Source: Gymnorhina tibicen (Eukaryota > Chordata > Aves > Passeriformes > Artamidae). From it: a DNA stretch of 64,000 bases. Below are positions 20,850 through 33,366 of the stretch, piece after piece. Both the position numbers and the translations under genes were made by a program. The stretch covers positions 157,207-221,206 of the forward strand of contig VXAZ01003406.1 of NCBI GenBank assembly GCA_013399875.1. Direction: 5' to 3'. Numbering within the stretch: the stretch's first letter is position 1; each line of letters begins with the position of its first letter. The notes beneath the pieces were generated by a model, which saw nothing but the letters and a program-made list of their open reading frames with translations, had not been told where the DNA came from and made no database searches.

Positions 20850-21312
20850 CATGCTGTATTCCTGCCTAGTAAATGAGGGAAAGGCTGTGGATGTAGTCTA
20901 CCTGGACTTCAGTAAAGCCTTCAGTCCTGTGTCCCACAGTATTCTCCTGGAGAACAGGCAGCCCATGTCTTGGATAAGTGCACTCTTTGCTGGATAAGGA
21001 CTGGTTGGATGTCTGGGCCCAGAGTGTTGGTGAATGGAGTTACATCCAGCTGACAGCCGGTTACTAGTGGGGCTCCCCAGGGCTCAGTGTTGAAGCCAGT
21101 TCTGTTTAATATCTTTATTGATGACCTGAACAAGGGGATCAAGGGCACCCTCAGTCAATTTGCAGATGACACCAAATGGGAAGAGAGTGTTGATCTGCCA
21201 GAGGGTCAGAAGGCTCTTCAGAGGATCTGGACAGGCTGGATCAATGGGCCAAGGCCAGCGGTATGAGGTTCAACAAAACAAAGTGCCCGGTTCTTCACTT
21301 TGGTCACAAGCA
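20850..21312 (+). pseudogene. CR1 LINE fragment, reverse transcriptase region
   Basis: Plus-strand translation shows CR1 reverse transcriptase blocks: motif A as VDVVYLDFSKAF, then VSHSILLE, then [12 protein letters not shown] and the catalytic region as QFADDTKW. The frame is broken by stops and shifts between motif A and the FADD block, and both ends are truncated. The FADD box (phenylalanine in place of tyrosine) is normal for CR1. This is a dead internal fragment that lacks the endonuclease and the 3' tail. Confidence 0.85.
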
Positions 21313-21744
21313 TGCTTCCTAGTCTCCTGGGGGAAAGATCTCTGTGAAAATTTCAAAGCAGTGGCTGTCAAGAAAGAAGGCTATGAAAAATAAGGAGCAT
21401 TCCCAAAATCCGTAGACAGTTGGTGGCTGAATAGGCAAGGTGAGGGACGTGCCTGTAGGCTTTGCCTGTTAGGTGGAAACACCTCTTAAGAAGACTTAGA
21501 AGGGTTTATGTAGAGAGGGCAGGCAAGTCCAAAAGGCAAATTGGAGACTGTGTAGGCAGGCCTCAAAAAGTAGCAATACAACAGGAAAATTTCATATCTG
21601 TCATCAAAATAAAAAATAATTGATGAATTTCTCATAGTGCTGGGGAATATTTAGGAGCAGTATGTACTCCAGCACATGGCTGGCAGAAAAACAGCCTTGG
21701 TTTCTTGTGGTAGATCTGTCAGATTGGAACTACTGACCAAGGTG
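21313..21744. other. Sequence between two CR1 fragments, unassigned
   Basis: About 430 bp with no recognisable CR1 reverse transcriptase motif and no gene. It may be host DNA between two insertions, or a diverged repeat. Confidence 0.4.
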
Positions 21745-22070
21745 ATTAAATGGCCTCTCATTCAGTTTGCAGATGACACCAAGTCAGGCAGAAGTGTTGA
21801 TCTGATCTGCTGGAGGAAGGAAGGCTCTAGGACAGAATAGATCCATGGGCTGAGGCCAGTGATATGAGGTTCCTAGCTTGCATCCAAAATAGTGTGGCCA
21901 TCGGGACTAGGTAAGGATTCATCACCCTGCACTCAGTGCTGGTGAGGCCACACCTTGAATCCTGTGTTCAGTTCTGGGCCCCTCATGACAAGAGACCTTA
22001 AGGAGCTGGAGTGTGTCCACAAAAGGGCAATGGAGCTGGTGAAGGGTCTGGAGCACAAGTCTTATGACTA
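21745..22070 (+). pseudogene. CR1 LINE fragment, second copy overlapping the same RT region
   Basis: It starts at the FADDTK box again (QFADDTKSGRSVDL) and continues into downstream CR1 sequence (GEATP-type region encoding CVQFWAP, then a KRAMELVKGLEH-like block), ending abruptly. Because it repeats the same reverse transcriptase block as the element 430 bp upstream, it is a separate insertion and not the continuation of that copy. It has stops in frame and no 3' tip. Confidence 0.8.
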
Positions 22071-25000
22071 TGCAAAATCGCTTATTTGGAGGTTTTGTGC
22101 CTGACATTTCTGGCCCAAACTGTTGGTTAGTGCAAGGAAAATAATTATTTCTCAATTAAAAGAGAAATGTCCACAAGTAGGCAAACAGGCAGATGTTTGC
22201 TACTGCAAAACCTGGAGCATGGATTCAATTCCTTCTTAACTAGTAGCATACCTATAAGAATCTGTTTTATTATCTAGATTGTCAACTTTTATCTTTGTGG
22301 AATGTGTGATTTGATGTTTAAATAGAATATTTTCTTTCAGATTTCCAAATGGTGATAACTAGGGTATAATTTATCTTATTAATCCTTTCAGGTTGCCTTG
22401 TTTATATGACTAATGTTCCTGCATCATGCATGTCTTATGCCAGCCCATGGCTTTGTTGTCTTTTTGTCTTCTCAACTAAGCTTAAAATCAACAAAGAGCT
22501 TTTCTGTCTTTTCAGTCTTGCATTTCACCTTACATGCCATTCAGCTTTTAGAGGGTGTGTGAAACTCCTTTGGAAACAAAGTAGTAATTCATGTTTACCA
22601 CTGAGAGAAACAATTACCTGTCTCTCATTTCCAGTAATCAGCTTCTGTGAGTAAACATTGTTTTTAAAAAACCCTGCCTTCATACAAAAAGAATTAACTT
22701 ACTTGCTGCTCAAAGCTTTGTGTTAGTAATAATATCTCTCTGTTTATATTTGTTCTAAGATGGAGAGGAGAGGGAGAGGGAGAGGGNGAAAGGGAAAGGG
22801 AAAGGGAAAGGGAGGGGAGGGGAGAGGAGAGGAGCAGGAATAAGAAACTTTGGTGGTGCTCAGGGAAATGAGAAAAGATGGTAGGTGAATATGGCAGAAA
22901 GGGACTGCCTGGATCACTGAGTCCCCTGCTTCCATTTGTGCCACACGGTAACAGAATCTTACATGAATAGTAAGATTAAATTGTCCATCTCGAGAATTCT
23001 GTATTTAATGGTTAAACAAACTGCCCATGTGCATCTTTAAGTTCTGAGTAACACTTTACAGCATGGGACTCCATTATGTTATATTACAGTAGAGTTTTGA
23101 TTGTTACTTAAAGTAAGTTAAATTTACTTGAAAAAATGAAAGTCTTTGAGACTGGAAGACCATTCAATTTATAATAAAAAATTAATAAATTAAAAATTCT
23201 TTATGAACCTTCTATTTACCTTAGTTATTTTTCCTAATCATATTTTTAAAAATACTTTTAAATATTGCAACTCAGTTTTGGATTCCATTTGGAAATAATT
23301 ACTAAAGCATCTTGTTTGCCTATTTCAGTTGCATGGAACCCATTTTTCATGGGTTTAAGATTGGCTAAATTAATTTATATTTTCATATTTTAATTCATGA
23401 GGGTGTGAAAATTTTGCAGGCATTACAACATTCCTCACCACTGGCTTCTCTTGTTGTTTTCTAAAAATAGCAATTGTTTAATGCTGTAAAAATAATACAT
23501 TCTTGCATGGATAGTTGACATTTTATGCTGCAAAATCCATGCTCATATCATTGTGCTTCTATGTGCCTTTCACAGAGAGTCATTAATGTCTCATTTTTGT
23601 ACTGAACTGAGGTGAGGCGTGGGATCCCTTTGTGATAAACACAACACCACAAAGAAAAACCAAGATACTTTCCTCCTCAGAGACTCACAATCTGAAATTA
23701 GACTTTACATTCATTGTTCCTGGAAGATTTTTTCTCTTCTAACAAATAAATAAAATCTGATCAGTGTGAAAGATGCAGTGTAGGGAAAGAAAAGGAAAAG
23801 GTAGGCTTGCCCTAAGTGTCTTGGTTTCCATGAACTGCACAAACCAAATGCATGCCAAAATTCCATATCCTGCTGTCATGGACAATGCAGCAATACACGT
23901 ATTGAAGAAATGCTGGGTAAACTCTACTTGAATTAACAACACTGTTGACATCCAGATCAACCATTATTATGAAATCCAGTGGCAAAACATAACATGTATA
24001 GTTATAATGTAATTAGGGGATTATCTTTAATAGATGTTGTGGAGGAGTACAATTATTTTAAAATGGGAAAGAAGTAGGAGAGGAAAAATTCTGAGTTATT
24101 CTTATGTCTGTTCTGACTTTGCCTTTTGATGATTTAACATTAGTTGGTCAGCCACTGCAGGAGCCTAAAGCTCTGCCCATCTAAAGGTCATTGCTTTTTA
24201 ACACCAGCTTTTACTGCAGCAGATGCTGTGTTGGAAATTAAAGGCTATGCAGTCAAATATCTTTTGAATAGTATACCATCTGATGAATACTGTAATAAAT
24301 GACTCTTTCTATAATTCCTTTTTAAATGCACACAAATATTTCTGCATTGTTTGGCCTACAAGAACTAGTTTAAGAATGTTAAGGAGATTTTTCTCTTGTG
24401 TAGTTTTGATTTGTCTCAGTGCATAGAATGAAAGTAGTTTCCTAATTTTCATCCTGTTTAAAACAACTTTTGCAAGTCACTTTATGTTAGAGAAAATGTC
24501 TCATGGAAGGCATACGGAGCAAACTCCTTTGTTTCCTTTCCATAGTAAACACTTAGTCTGAGTAATGTCATTGTAAAGGCATTCTGGCAATGAGCGGGAG
24601 ACTGAACATCCTAATTTTCATTTCTGTTTGTATGTCAGCCTATCAGGGTCATGTCAGCAACAGTGCTTTTCTTCCTATATGACATGTTCAGAGGAGGAGT
24701 GGCGAACAGAAATACTGCTCTGAATCAGAAAAATGACACCTGGGAATGAATTTCTGGCAGATACTATAAAAAATATAGATTTTTTATAATTTTCTGCAGG
24801 CAAGGGGACTTTTGAATAGAGGGACAAAATTTAAATGTCATTGCACACACCCCTTCAATTTTGTCACCACACACTTTCTCATGGAAAAATGTCATTGATC
24901 CTCCTAGGGAAAGTGGCAACAATTAAAGTTACTTTTAAACACAGTAATGGTATTAGATATGAACCTAGCTGTCCATAGTTAAAATGCACTGTTTCTTTTC

Positions 25001-28000
25001 CGAGTAGAACACTGCTACACTGTACCAGGACTGCCAGATGGTTATTTTTCACTGTGACAAGGCTAATCTTGGCTCTGTGCAACATAGTGCTTGGTGCTAA
25101 GATGAAGGCCACAGTTACAGGGATTTTGAAGAATGCAGGAGAGAGGATGATTTAAAGGGCCTTATGAGTTCAAAAATTGTTCCAATATTTTTCACTTACA
25201 CTTTCCACCATTTCAAGTGAAATTGAAGCCTTACTCATACTGCAGTGTGATCCCTTGTTGAATTGTATAGGGATATGGCCAGGCCCTGAGCTGAGGCCAT
25301 GGTTCATGTGGGGATTTGGGACTTTTGACAACCCTTGGGCTTAAGCACTTGGTGACTGTAGTTTTGTGTTATGCATTCCAGCTACTGGTACAACAAAAGT
25401 GAAGAGTGAGGCCCATGGAGAACCCGAGAGAGAAAAAAGAGCTGCCTGATCCTGGGTATAGGGAAATTTCAGGACAGTTGATGTCTTAATTTCTATCTCA
25501 GTCCTCTGCTTAGGTTTGGGATTGAGGGGCTCTATTTCTCACAAGGAGCACCTACATCCACAGTTCAGAACATAAGCCTTTTCCTTAGGCAGCTGGGAAA
25601 CCCAGAGTCTCTTAAGTGCATTGGAGTAATAGAGGGGAGACAGAAAGAGTAGAATATCATTCCCTGTTTTTCCAGCATAGCGCTGTTTCAGTTGAGCACC
25701 AGTCATCAGAATTTCAAATCTATCCTTGTGTGAGGATACTTTTATTTTTTCCTTCTTTGCTCCAGCATATGTAAAAGGTCTGTGTGCTACAATGTTCACA
25801 GGTTATAGGGTGGGAAGGAACAATTTTTTTCCATTGTCAGTTCCTAAGTTATGAGACTTCACTCAGTGTGTATATTGGGCAATTATAAATAATTAAAACA
25901 GTCATGTGCTTCAGAAGTAATGAGAGACACTGTCATGCTTTCAGTGAGAAGTTTGACTTGGAGCTTCTTTACTTCTTTGGACAAACAGAATTTCCACTCT
26001 AATGTTGTTATAATGTTGCTTTCAAGTATAGTTCTTATACATATTTCATTCTACCTTGCCATTCTTGGAGTGGACTAAAAAAGATCCTAGCTACATTTCA
26101 CCTTCTACAAGTATTTTTACATCTTCTGATGAAATACTATTTCATAACCACAGCAGCATTTCTCAGAAGACGCGTATTACCCTTCCACAAACAAGAATGT
26201 ATTTCATAAGACTTTCCTTGTTCACATAGGCTCTGGGAACTGTTGTATCAGAGCTGGTGAGTTGTTCCTGTCTACCATATTATTAGTAAACTTTTATTTT
26301 GAGAATGCATTTTGTTATAAGCCTACTTATTAAACTTTGATGAGAAATCCTGTCTAATGTCCACATCTTCTGGGTAGAAACTGGTGCCTCAGATCTTCCA
26401 AGATTTCACTAACAGTAACTGTGGGGGTCCAATTACAAAGGTAATGATGGAAATACTCTCCTCCAAAAAACATTGTTCAACTTTCTTAATGTGCTTGTTT
26501 ATATTTTTCATGACTTCAGTATGAACCAAGCAGAAGGTCTGCTTGTTAAAACAAGGAAGTACATACTGAAATCAAATCTAGTGTAAGAGGTATAATATCA
26601 CTGATTCCTATGGGGTTGAACTAGGGCTGCATTTGCCCTGACTATACAAACTTCATGTGAATCATTAAGGCATTGAAGGACTGTGGATAGTTTTAAATTG
26701 ACTTTGTCCTACAAACTGCATTTAAGTAATATAATTTCAATTAGTCAAAAATAGTTCCTCCTTTTTCATCTTGAAAGCATATTGCCAGCATTATAAAACT
26801 TAATTTTGTGAGCTTTTACATGCTCTAATTATTTTATAATATTTTCTTAGAACCAGAAGCTGAAATGCCATCTGGTTCTACCAGTCTTGGTAAAATATCA
26901 ATGATTTAGAGATTTTGTGACATTTCTTTATAAATTATATACTGATAAAATTCTTCCACAGTAGTAATCACATAGGACTTATGATCTCATGACTTGTCTT
27001 TTTCCACACTTCAACTTCAGGCTGGCTGACTATTTGTCCTATTACAATCATGAACCATGCAGTCCCTTACAATTGATGTATCTTACTTGTTTCTGTAATG
27101 GTTTAGGAATGGTGTTCCCACTGAAATCATGTGTTGCTCAATCTCTCTCCCCCTCTTGTTTTCCCTTTCCCCCTGTGCCATGCTGAAGAGGAGAACTGGA
27201 GACATAAAAGGTAAAGATCACAGGTTGAGATAGGAGCAGTTTACTGGAAACAGCAATGGCATAAGAAAGGGAGCAGTAACAGCAGCATAATCAATAATGA
27301 AATCTACAGGATAGGCAAACAATTTGCGTGTGATTGCCTGGAACCGGGGTCCCCCAGTGCTCCCTTTGCCACATTTACTCAACCAGAGAGACCCTTCTCC
27401 CTGGAAGAGATTTCCTTTCCCCCATCCCTGGCAATAACACAAGGTGGCATAGAATAACTTCCTGGTCCTGGCTCCTCCAGGAGAGAAGAGCTATGAAAAC
27501 TGCCTACCAACAAGACAGCTATCATTCTTTATCTGAGGAGTGAGAAAGGGCATGGTGTAGAATCCCTTCAGTAATATCAGAGGTGGGATTGATGGTGAGA
27601 ACACTAATTCAGAATGAAAATTTGCTCCTGGAAATTTCTGTTTATAAGGCAACCTCCTCAGAAGCCTGTAAATTCAGTTTGCATGCCACTTTATGCCAAA
27701 GGGGTGCCAGAACTGGCCTGACTCTTTTCTCCATTGTTGGTTTGCAAGTACAGGCCCGAAAGCAAGAATTCAAAGATGTAATAAAAGAAAAGAGCTTTGT
27801 TTCCAGCAAAATTCAAGATAATTCCATGAAAGAATAAAGATTTTTATTCAGAGGCAATTAAACTGCCAGTGAGCTCCTAGCTGACATCCAGACAGAAATA
27901 CTGTCAGCATTGACCTTGGATCAGAAGATTAACTTTAATGGCAAACTATTGTTCTGACTTTGTGCTTTTACTGGCCAATCCTATTAAAAAGCATTATATT

Positions 28001-30768
28001 ACGAAGTCCATATTTGCTTAGACCAGCATCTTTTATTATGTGGGATTTGCCTATTATTTTTGTGGGAAATCTTTTTAACTAGTGTTAGTATCTGTGCTTG
28101 TATAGAGTCCATGAGTACACATTTCTAATTGTGTCCTGCTTTACAAGTTACTTAGAGTTAATGCTAAATTTCTGTGTCTTTTGTAATGTGGCTGTAATGT
28201 AACTTCTTTGGTTATCACTGTAAAGTCTAGGACGTACATAACTGTGTTAGGATACAAAGAAGGAATTTTAGTAAGTTTTTAAAATTATGCTGTTTTGAAT
28301 ACTGTTATGCTTCCAGGTACCTCTGTTGTTTTACAGGCAAATTTTTGCTTAAATAATGTAATGTTATGACAGTTTCTTCCCACATCCCACTCCTTAGGTT
28401 ACAACATGCTGAAAGAAGCACCAGGCCCATTTTCAAAGAAATAAGAAAACATCTTAGATGTACAGACATCTGAAAAACATTTTTAGTGTTTCAAGTCTAA
28501 ACTGAACAAGTTCTTTTATGTGCTTCATTATAGTTGTTCTGACAATCATTCACCAAAATACCATATGTTGCCAATAAATAAACCTTCACTAGATAGCCAT
28601 TGTTCCCTACAACAGACATAAGCACTTGTTAATTAAACCTAATTAAGCCAATAGCATACATAGTAGAAACACATGCTGACTAATTTGCTAGCCAAAGTTG
28701 GCTTGGGCAAGTCTTCAGCTTTTGGCAGATAGTTGGCATCTCAAAGCCATATGCATTTAGGAGAAAAAAAATCAGGCTGTTTGGGAAGAAGGATGTGAAA
28801 AAGGTTTGTGTACACAGACACGACCCTCATGTCTTTATAGATGTAAGTCTAATTTTTTCTGTGGCCTGAGAGCCAACAACAGATCCAATTGAGGGAATTC
28901 AGTCACAGAAAGTGTCTCAGAGAAAAGAGAAATAGTTCTTCACCACTTTTTTGATGGCTATGGGGAAGAAACACCAGTGGGGTGTATGACCAGAAGTATG
29001 GTGCCATTGCAAACTCACAGACAGCCATGTTGCACCTCCCAGTGAGATGTCAAAGGCTGGTTCACTAAAAGTACCTACCCACCAAATACTGTAACCTATT
29101 CAGAGAATACAAAGAGTTTCTATAAAACCATATGCTCTTGGTTCACAGGTGTGCTTTCAAGATCACTTGAAAGGTCTCTTTAGTTTTTTCATAATTATAT
29201 TAATACTGTAGGATCTGTATCACCCTTCAACACATTAGCAGGCTACTTTGACATGAGGAACAACAGGGAAACAATACATAAAGCTGTGTCACAGTTGTCA
29301 TTTTGCTTTAGAGTTAGCACTATTGACACAAATATGACTCCACTTTATACTCATTTTAGTTCCTGCACCATCCTGTTCACCATTTCAGTTGGCTGGTTAA
29401 TGTCTTATTCACCCAGGTATTTCAGTTAGTTTTTTTGCAGAAAGTCTGCCTGAGCTCTGTCACCTGGGGCAGTCAGTGCGGACAAGACACCTATAGTCAC
29501 CTGTGGGCTGTGGTGGAAAGGCTATCTTAAGCCACAGGGACATTTGTTAGTGTTAGTGGCTTTTTCTTCTTGTTGATAAAGCTGCCTGATTGTTGCCATG
29601 AAACAGCGCTTCTTCCTAAGCCTACAGTACACAAAAGAGTGCAGTGGACTTGTGTTTTCATGAGGTTATGTTCCTAGTTCTAAATAATTCTTATTTTGAC
29701 TAGCAAATTTACTGGTCCCATGCCATACCCACTGCCTTTTAGAATCTGTGAGCAGCCATATACCATAAGCAAGCTGAGGACACATCCTTAATGCAAGAGA
29801 TAGCCATGAAACAGAAACACAATTAGAAACATTGACATGAAAAATATGATTCTGTTTTGCCACCACGAATCATTGCAGTTTCTTATCCAGAGGTAAATTT
29901 TTAAGGTATAAGTTGTTAATAAGACTGAGGAAGAGAAATATGATTATGCATCTTCTGATATTATAGTTGTCTTAATCTTTCTGTGTGAATTCATTCACTT
30001 TTCCAATGTCTAGTATGAAATTTTAAGCTTAATTCAATAAAATGAAGGATTTTTTTTTTTTAATTCAAAGCAAAATTTAATTCAGATGTCTCATATGCAG
30101 CCAAATATTTGTATGAAATATCCTGGGTTTATGAATATTATATTAGGAACATTTATTAGTTGGCACTTTCAATTAGCCTATATTTACATATGTAATATTA
30201 AGCCACAAAATTGCATAAGTTTCCAATTACCGTAAAAGAACTAAAATTATTTACAATGTTTAAAGTAACAGCAGGGAAGTTATTGCATTGGAATAATGGG
30301 AGAAAAAAACTTCTGCAATAGCTATGGATTCCTTAGAGAGCTGATTTACACATAATTTCCTTCACTTGGGAATCAAAAAAAATATTGCAGTCATTTAAAG
30401 TTTAGAATATGGTGCCAAGAGATGATGAAGTTATGACCAGATGATGAATCTGATCACAATACCACCTCATACACAGTGATGGAAGTTTACAGGAAAATGT
30501 GCAAGCAATTCTTCCTACTGAAAGTAATTTGAATTATTTTCCCTTCACATACAAAAGGGAGATTACAATAGATCCAGGAGTTTCTGCTGCAGTTCTAGTT
30601 TTCTAGAAGTTTATGAGCCACTAAATACATGAATATACTGCAGGAAAAGTTAATTACTAATATTTCTTTACCTTTCCTGATTTTTGCAAAGCAGCAAATT
30701 AAATAACTTTTCCGAACCACATTTTTTTCCTCTGGTACAATTTGAATAGAGGTAAGGACAAGTTTAAG
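22071..30768. other. Long non-coding stretch without recognisable genes
   Basis: Unique AT-rich DNA. The only structured item seen is the purine tract at 22758-22835. Frames of up to about 90 codons are scattered on both strands without domains. No transposon end, RNA gene or splice-bounded exon was recognised by eye. Confidence 0.5.
22758..22835. repeat. Purine-only (GGGAGA/GGGAAA)n tract
   Basis: About 78 bp of G/A on the plus strand, moving from GGAGA units to GGGAAA units and back, with an undetermined base at 22787. Mirror-symmetric purine tracts of this kind can form triplex DNA and often stall sequencing, which would explain the N. Confidence 0.88.
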
Positions 30769-30803
30769 NNNNNNNNNNNNNNNNNNNNNNNNNNNNNNNN
30801 NNN
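30769..30803. other. Assembly gap (35 undetermined bases)
   Basis: A run of 35 N's. The flanks are AT-rich, with a T run immediately downstream. True gap size is unknown. Confidence 0.98.
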
Positions 30804-32803
30804 TCTGATTTTTTTTTTTTCTCAAAAGGGTAATTGCAAGATAAATCCTTAGCTCTAGGTGTGATGTTTTCTACAGATTATAGCACATCAGCATTTGACA
30901 TGGATAATCTAAAATAGACTCTTGTTTATAGAATTAGTAGCTAGTTACAGAAGATCGTGATTTATAATGTTTTGAAAACAGGGATTCAAAAAATCTGTGC
31001 TCCTCAGTTTTTCTAATGAATCTTCCTTGAAAAGTTCTCTCATTTACTTCATCAGTTAACTGTACATTATATGCTTACACAAACTATTTTAAAACTTTAT
31101 TTGAAATTATTTTTAAAACAGGCTGCATTACCTTGTATAAAGGCCCTGTGTATCTTTTGTAAACTATGACTAAGTTCATGAATACAGAAACTCTGTTTGC
31201 AAAAGAACAGGTTTTGGTTTTGGGGTTTGCAGGTACAAGATATGCTTAAAACTATATGAATTTTACTAACCTCTGAAGAACTTTTATAATATGTGCTCAC
31301 ACAAGATAATTTCTTGCAAGGAGATGCAGGTGAAATATAGTGGTCTTTATCATGCCGTTAATGTAATGTCCATTGCAAATCTCTGATGGATAAAATTAGA
31401 TTGGCATTAGAGGGTTCTTCCTCCTCACTGTATCACTTTCATTTTGAATCTGAAGGTTTTTCATAGAAACTTGACCACAGATTTCCTAGAAATGTCCTTA
31501 TTTTCAGGTCAAAATGACCATTCAATAGAAACCATTGTAAAGACAACACACATAACATATGGATGGATAACCAGAGGAATAGAGTCTAATTTTAATATTT
31601 TGCAGACCAGATCTTTTTTTTCTTCATATTTTCAGTTCATAAATTTTTACACAATTTCTATTTTTCATTCCAAGATGAAGGCAAAAAGAAGTCAAAACTT
31701 TAAAATTCTTGTGGGAATTATCTTCCCAGCACCATTCAGAAATTATGCTATTCTTCACAAGCATTTTCATCACAAGCATTTTCATCACTGTTCTTGAAAA
31801 ATAGGTGTTCTAAGATTGGCTATTACTTTTTTTCATGTTTTCATACTCAAGAGTGCTATACCAGCCTTTTTTCATAATCATCTACCTGAGGATGGTAAAA
31901 GAATCACTGCTGTATGATTAAATTTAGCTTGAGTAAAACAGCTTGATGTTTTTCAGCAGTTTCATCCTTAAAATAGGGTAGTAGTCTTTATTTCATAGAT
32001 GCTTTTTAAAGTACAGTCAGTCTTTAATTATTTCTTTCCCAAGATGGAAATATAATCACCCACAAAGTCTGTGATTTCTAAATTATTAAGTCAGTATAGA
32101 AAAAGGCAGCACCTCTGTGTCAGGGTTGGGGAGGGAGGCGGGGCTAGAGGCATGAATTATCCAATAAAACTAATTTTGCTTAACAAAACTGTTTTATCAT
32201 CAGTTTGTTTTTGGGCCTGTGATGATGCATAAAATTATACAAGGATAATCAAGAACTTGATTTGACATGAGAGCCTTGATTACTGTGGCTGGAATAGCAA
32301 ATAGCTTTCTGAAGAAGATCATCTTAATTGTAGGTTTTCTGTTACCAGTCACTTTCAACAAATTTGTTAACCATTTTAACATCTTGCTTAGGTAGGAAGG
32401 TCAACTTTGTAACTGCCAGGAATAGGAATTTTACAAGGAGGTGAATATTGAGATCTGTTTTCTTTCCAAATTAGGACAATGTTACTGTCTTAAGGTACTC
32501 CTGAAGCTGACCAAGGAAAGACAGATACAACATTTAATGTAATACAGTCCTTTAGTCATTACGGTTTGGGTAACTGGCAGCAATGCTTGAACCAGACTGA
32601 TAAAAGGCTTATGTATTGCAAAGAAGTATTTTGAAGAAGTTTTTTCTAGTATTACTGCACTGAAGAAAAGAGTGTCCTTTTGAGTGTGAGGTACTGTATG
32701 ACATAGTAACAATTGCTGATAAAAGTAATGCAACTGGATACAGTTATTACAGAGAGAAATTTTTGGAATGCATTGCACAGTATGCCCTGTAACTGCTTCA
32801 ATT
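30804..32803. other. Non-coding unique DNA
   Basis: AT-rich, with one exact 15-bp tandem duplication at 31756-31785. No gene-like frame and no recognised transposon. Confidence 0.5.
31756..31785. repeat. Exact 15-bp tandem duplication
   Basis: CACAAGCATTTTCAT is present twice in direct contact (31756-31770 and 31771-31785). Confidence 0.88.
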
Positions 32804-33366
32804 TGTATGGGTCTGGCTGGGATGGAGTTAACTTTCTTGTTAGCAAGCATTATGGTGCTATATTTTGGGTTTATGATTAAAACACTCTTGATGACACACC
32901 AATCTTTTGTCTATTACAAAGTAGTCCTTGCACAATGTAAAGGCTTCCTCTTTTTTTTCTTTCTCTAACTTCACAGTGAGTAGGCTGAGGTCAAGCAAGA
33001 AATTAGAAATGGTCACAGTCAGACCAGCTGACCCAAACTGACCAAAGGGGAATTCCATACCATGTGTTGTCATGCTCAGCAGTAAAGCTGGCGTAGCAGA
33101 AGAAAGTGTCTTGTTTGGGAGTTTTATGTTTTCTGGGATACCTGCTGCCTAGAGAGTGGCTGTGCATCAGTCTGCTTGTTGGAGGTGGTGATTTATTACC
33201 TTTGCATCACTTGCTTTTTATCTTTCCTTCATTTATGAAACTGTTTTTTTCCTCAACCCATGAGTTTTCTTGATTTTGGTCTTTGTGCTGTCTCCCTTGG
33301 CCTGCTGGGCAGGGAGCAGTGAGCAAGCATGGGTGCTTTGCTGCTTGCCAGGGTCAGACCAACACA
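32804..33366 (+). mobile_element. LTR-like element (dispersed avian LTR)
   Basis: The element opens TGTATGGGTCTGGCTGGGAT and closes GACCAACACA, a TG...CA frame of 563 bp. Between lie segments I recognise from a common avian LTR family: TGACCCAAACTGACCAAAGG near 33030, then CATGCTCAGCAGTAAA, then CTCAACCCATGAGTTTTC near 33255. The flanking pentamers (CAATT and GAGTT) do not match well, so the ends or the duplication have decayed, and no good AATAAA is present. No retroviral genes adjoin it. Exact family and boundaries are uncertain. Confidence 0.6.
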
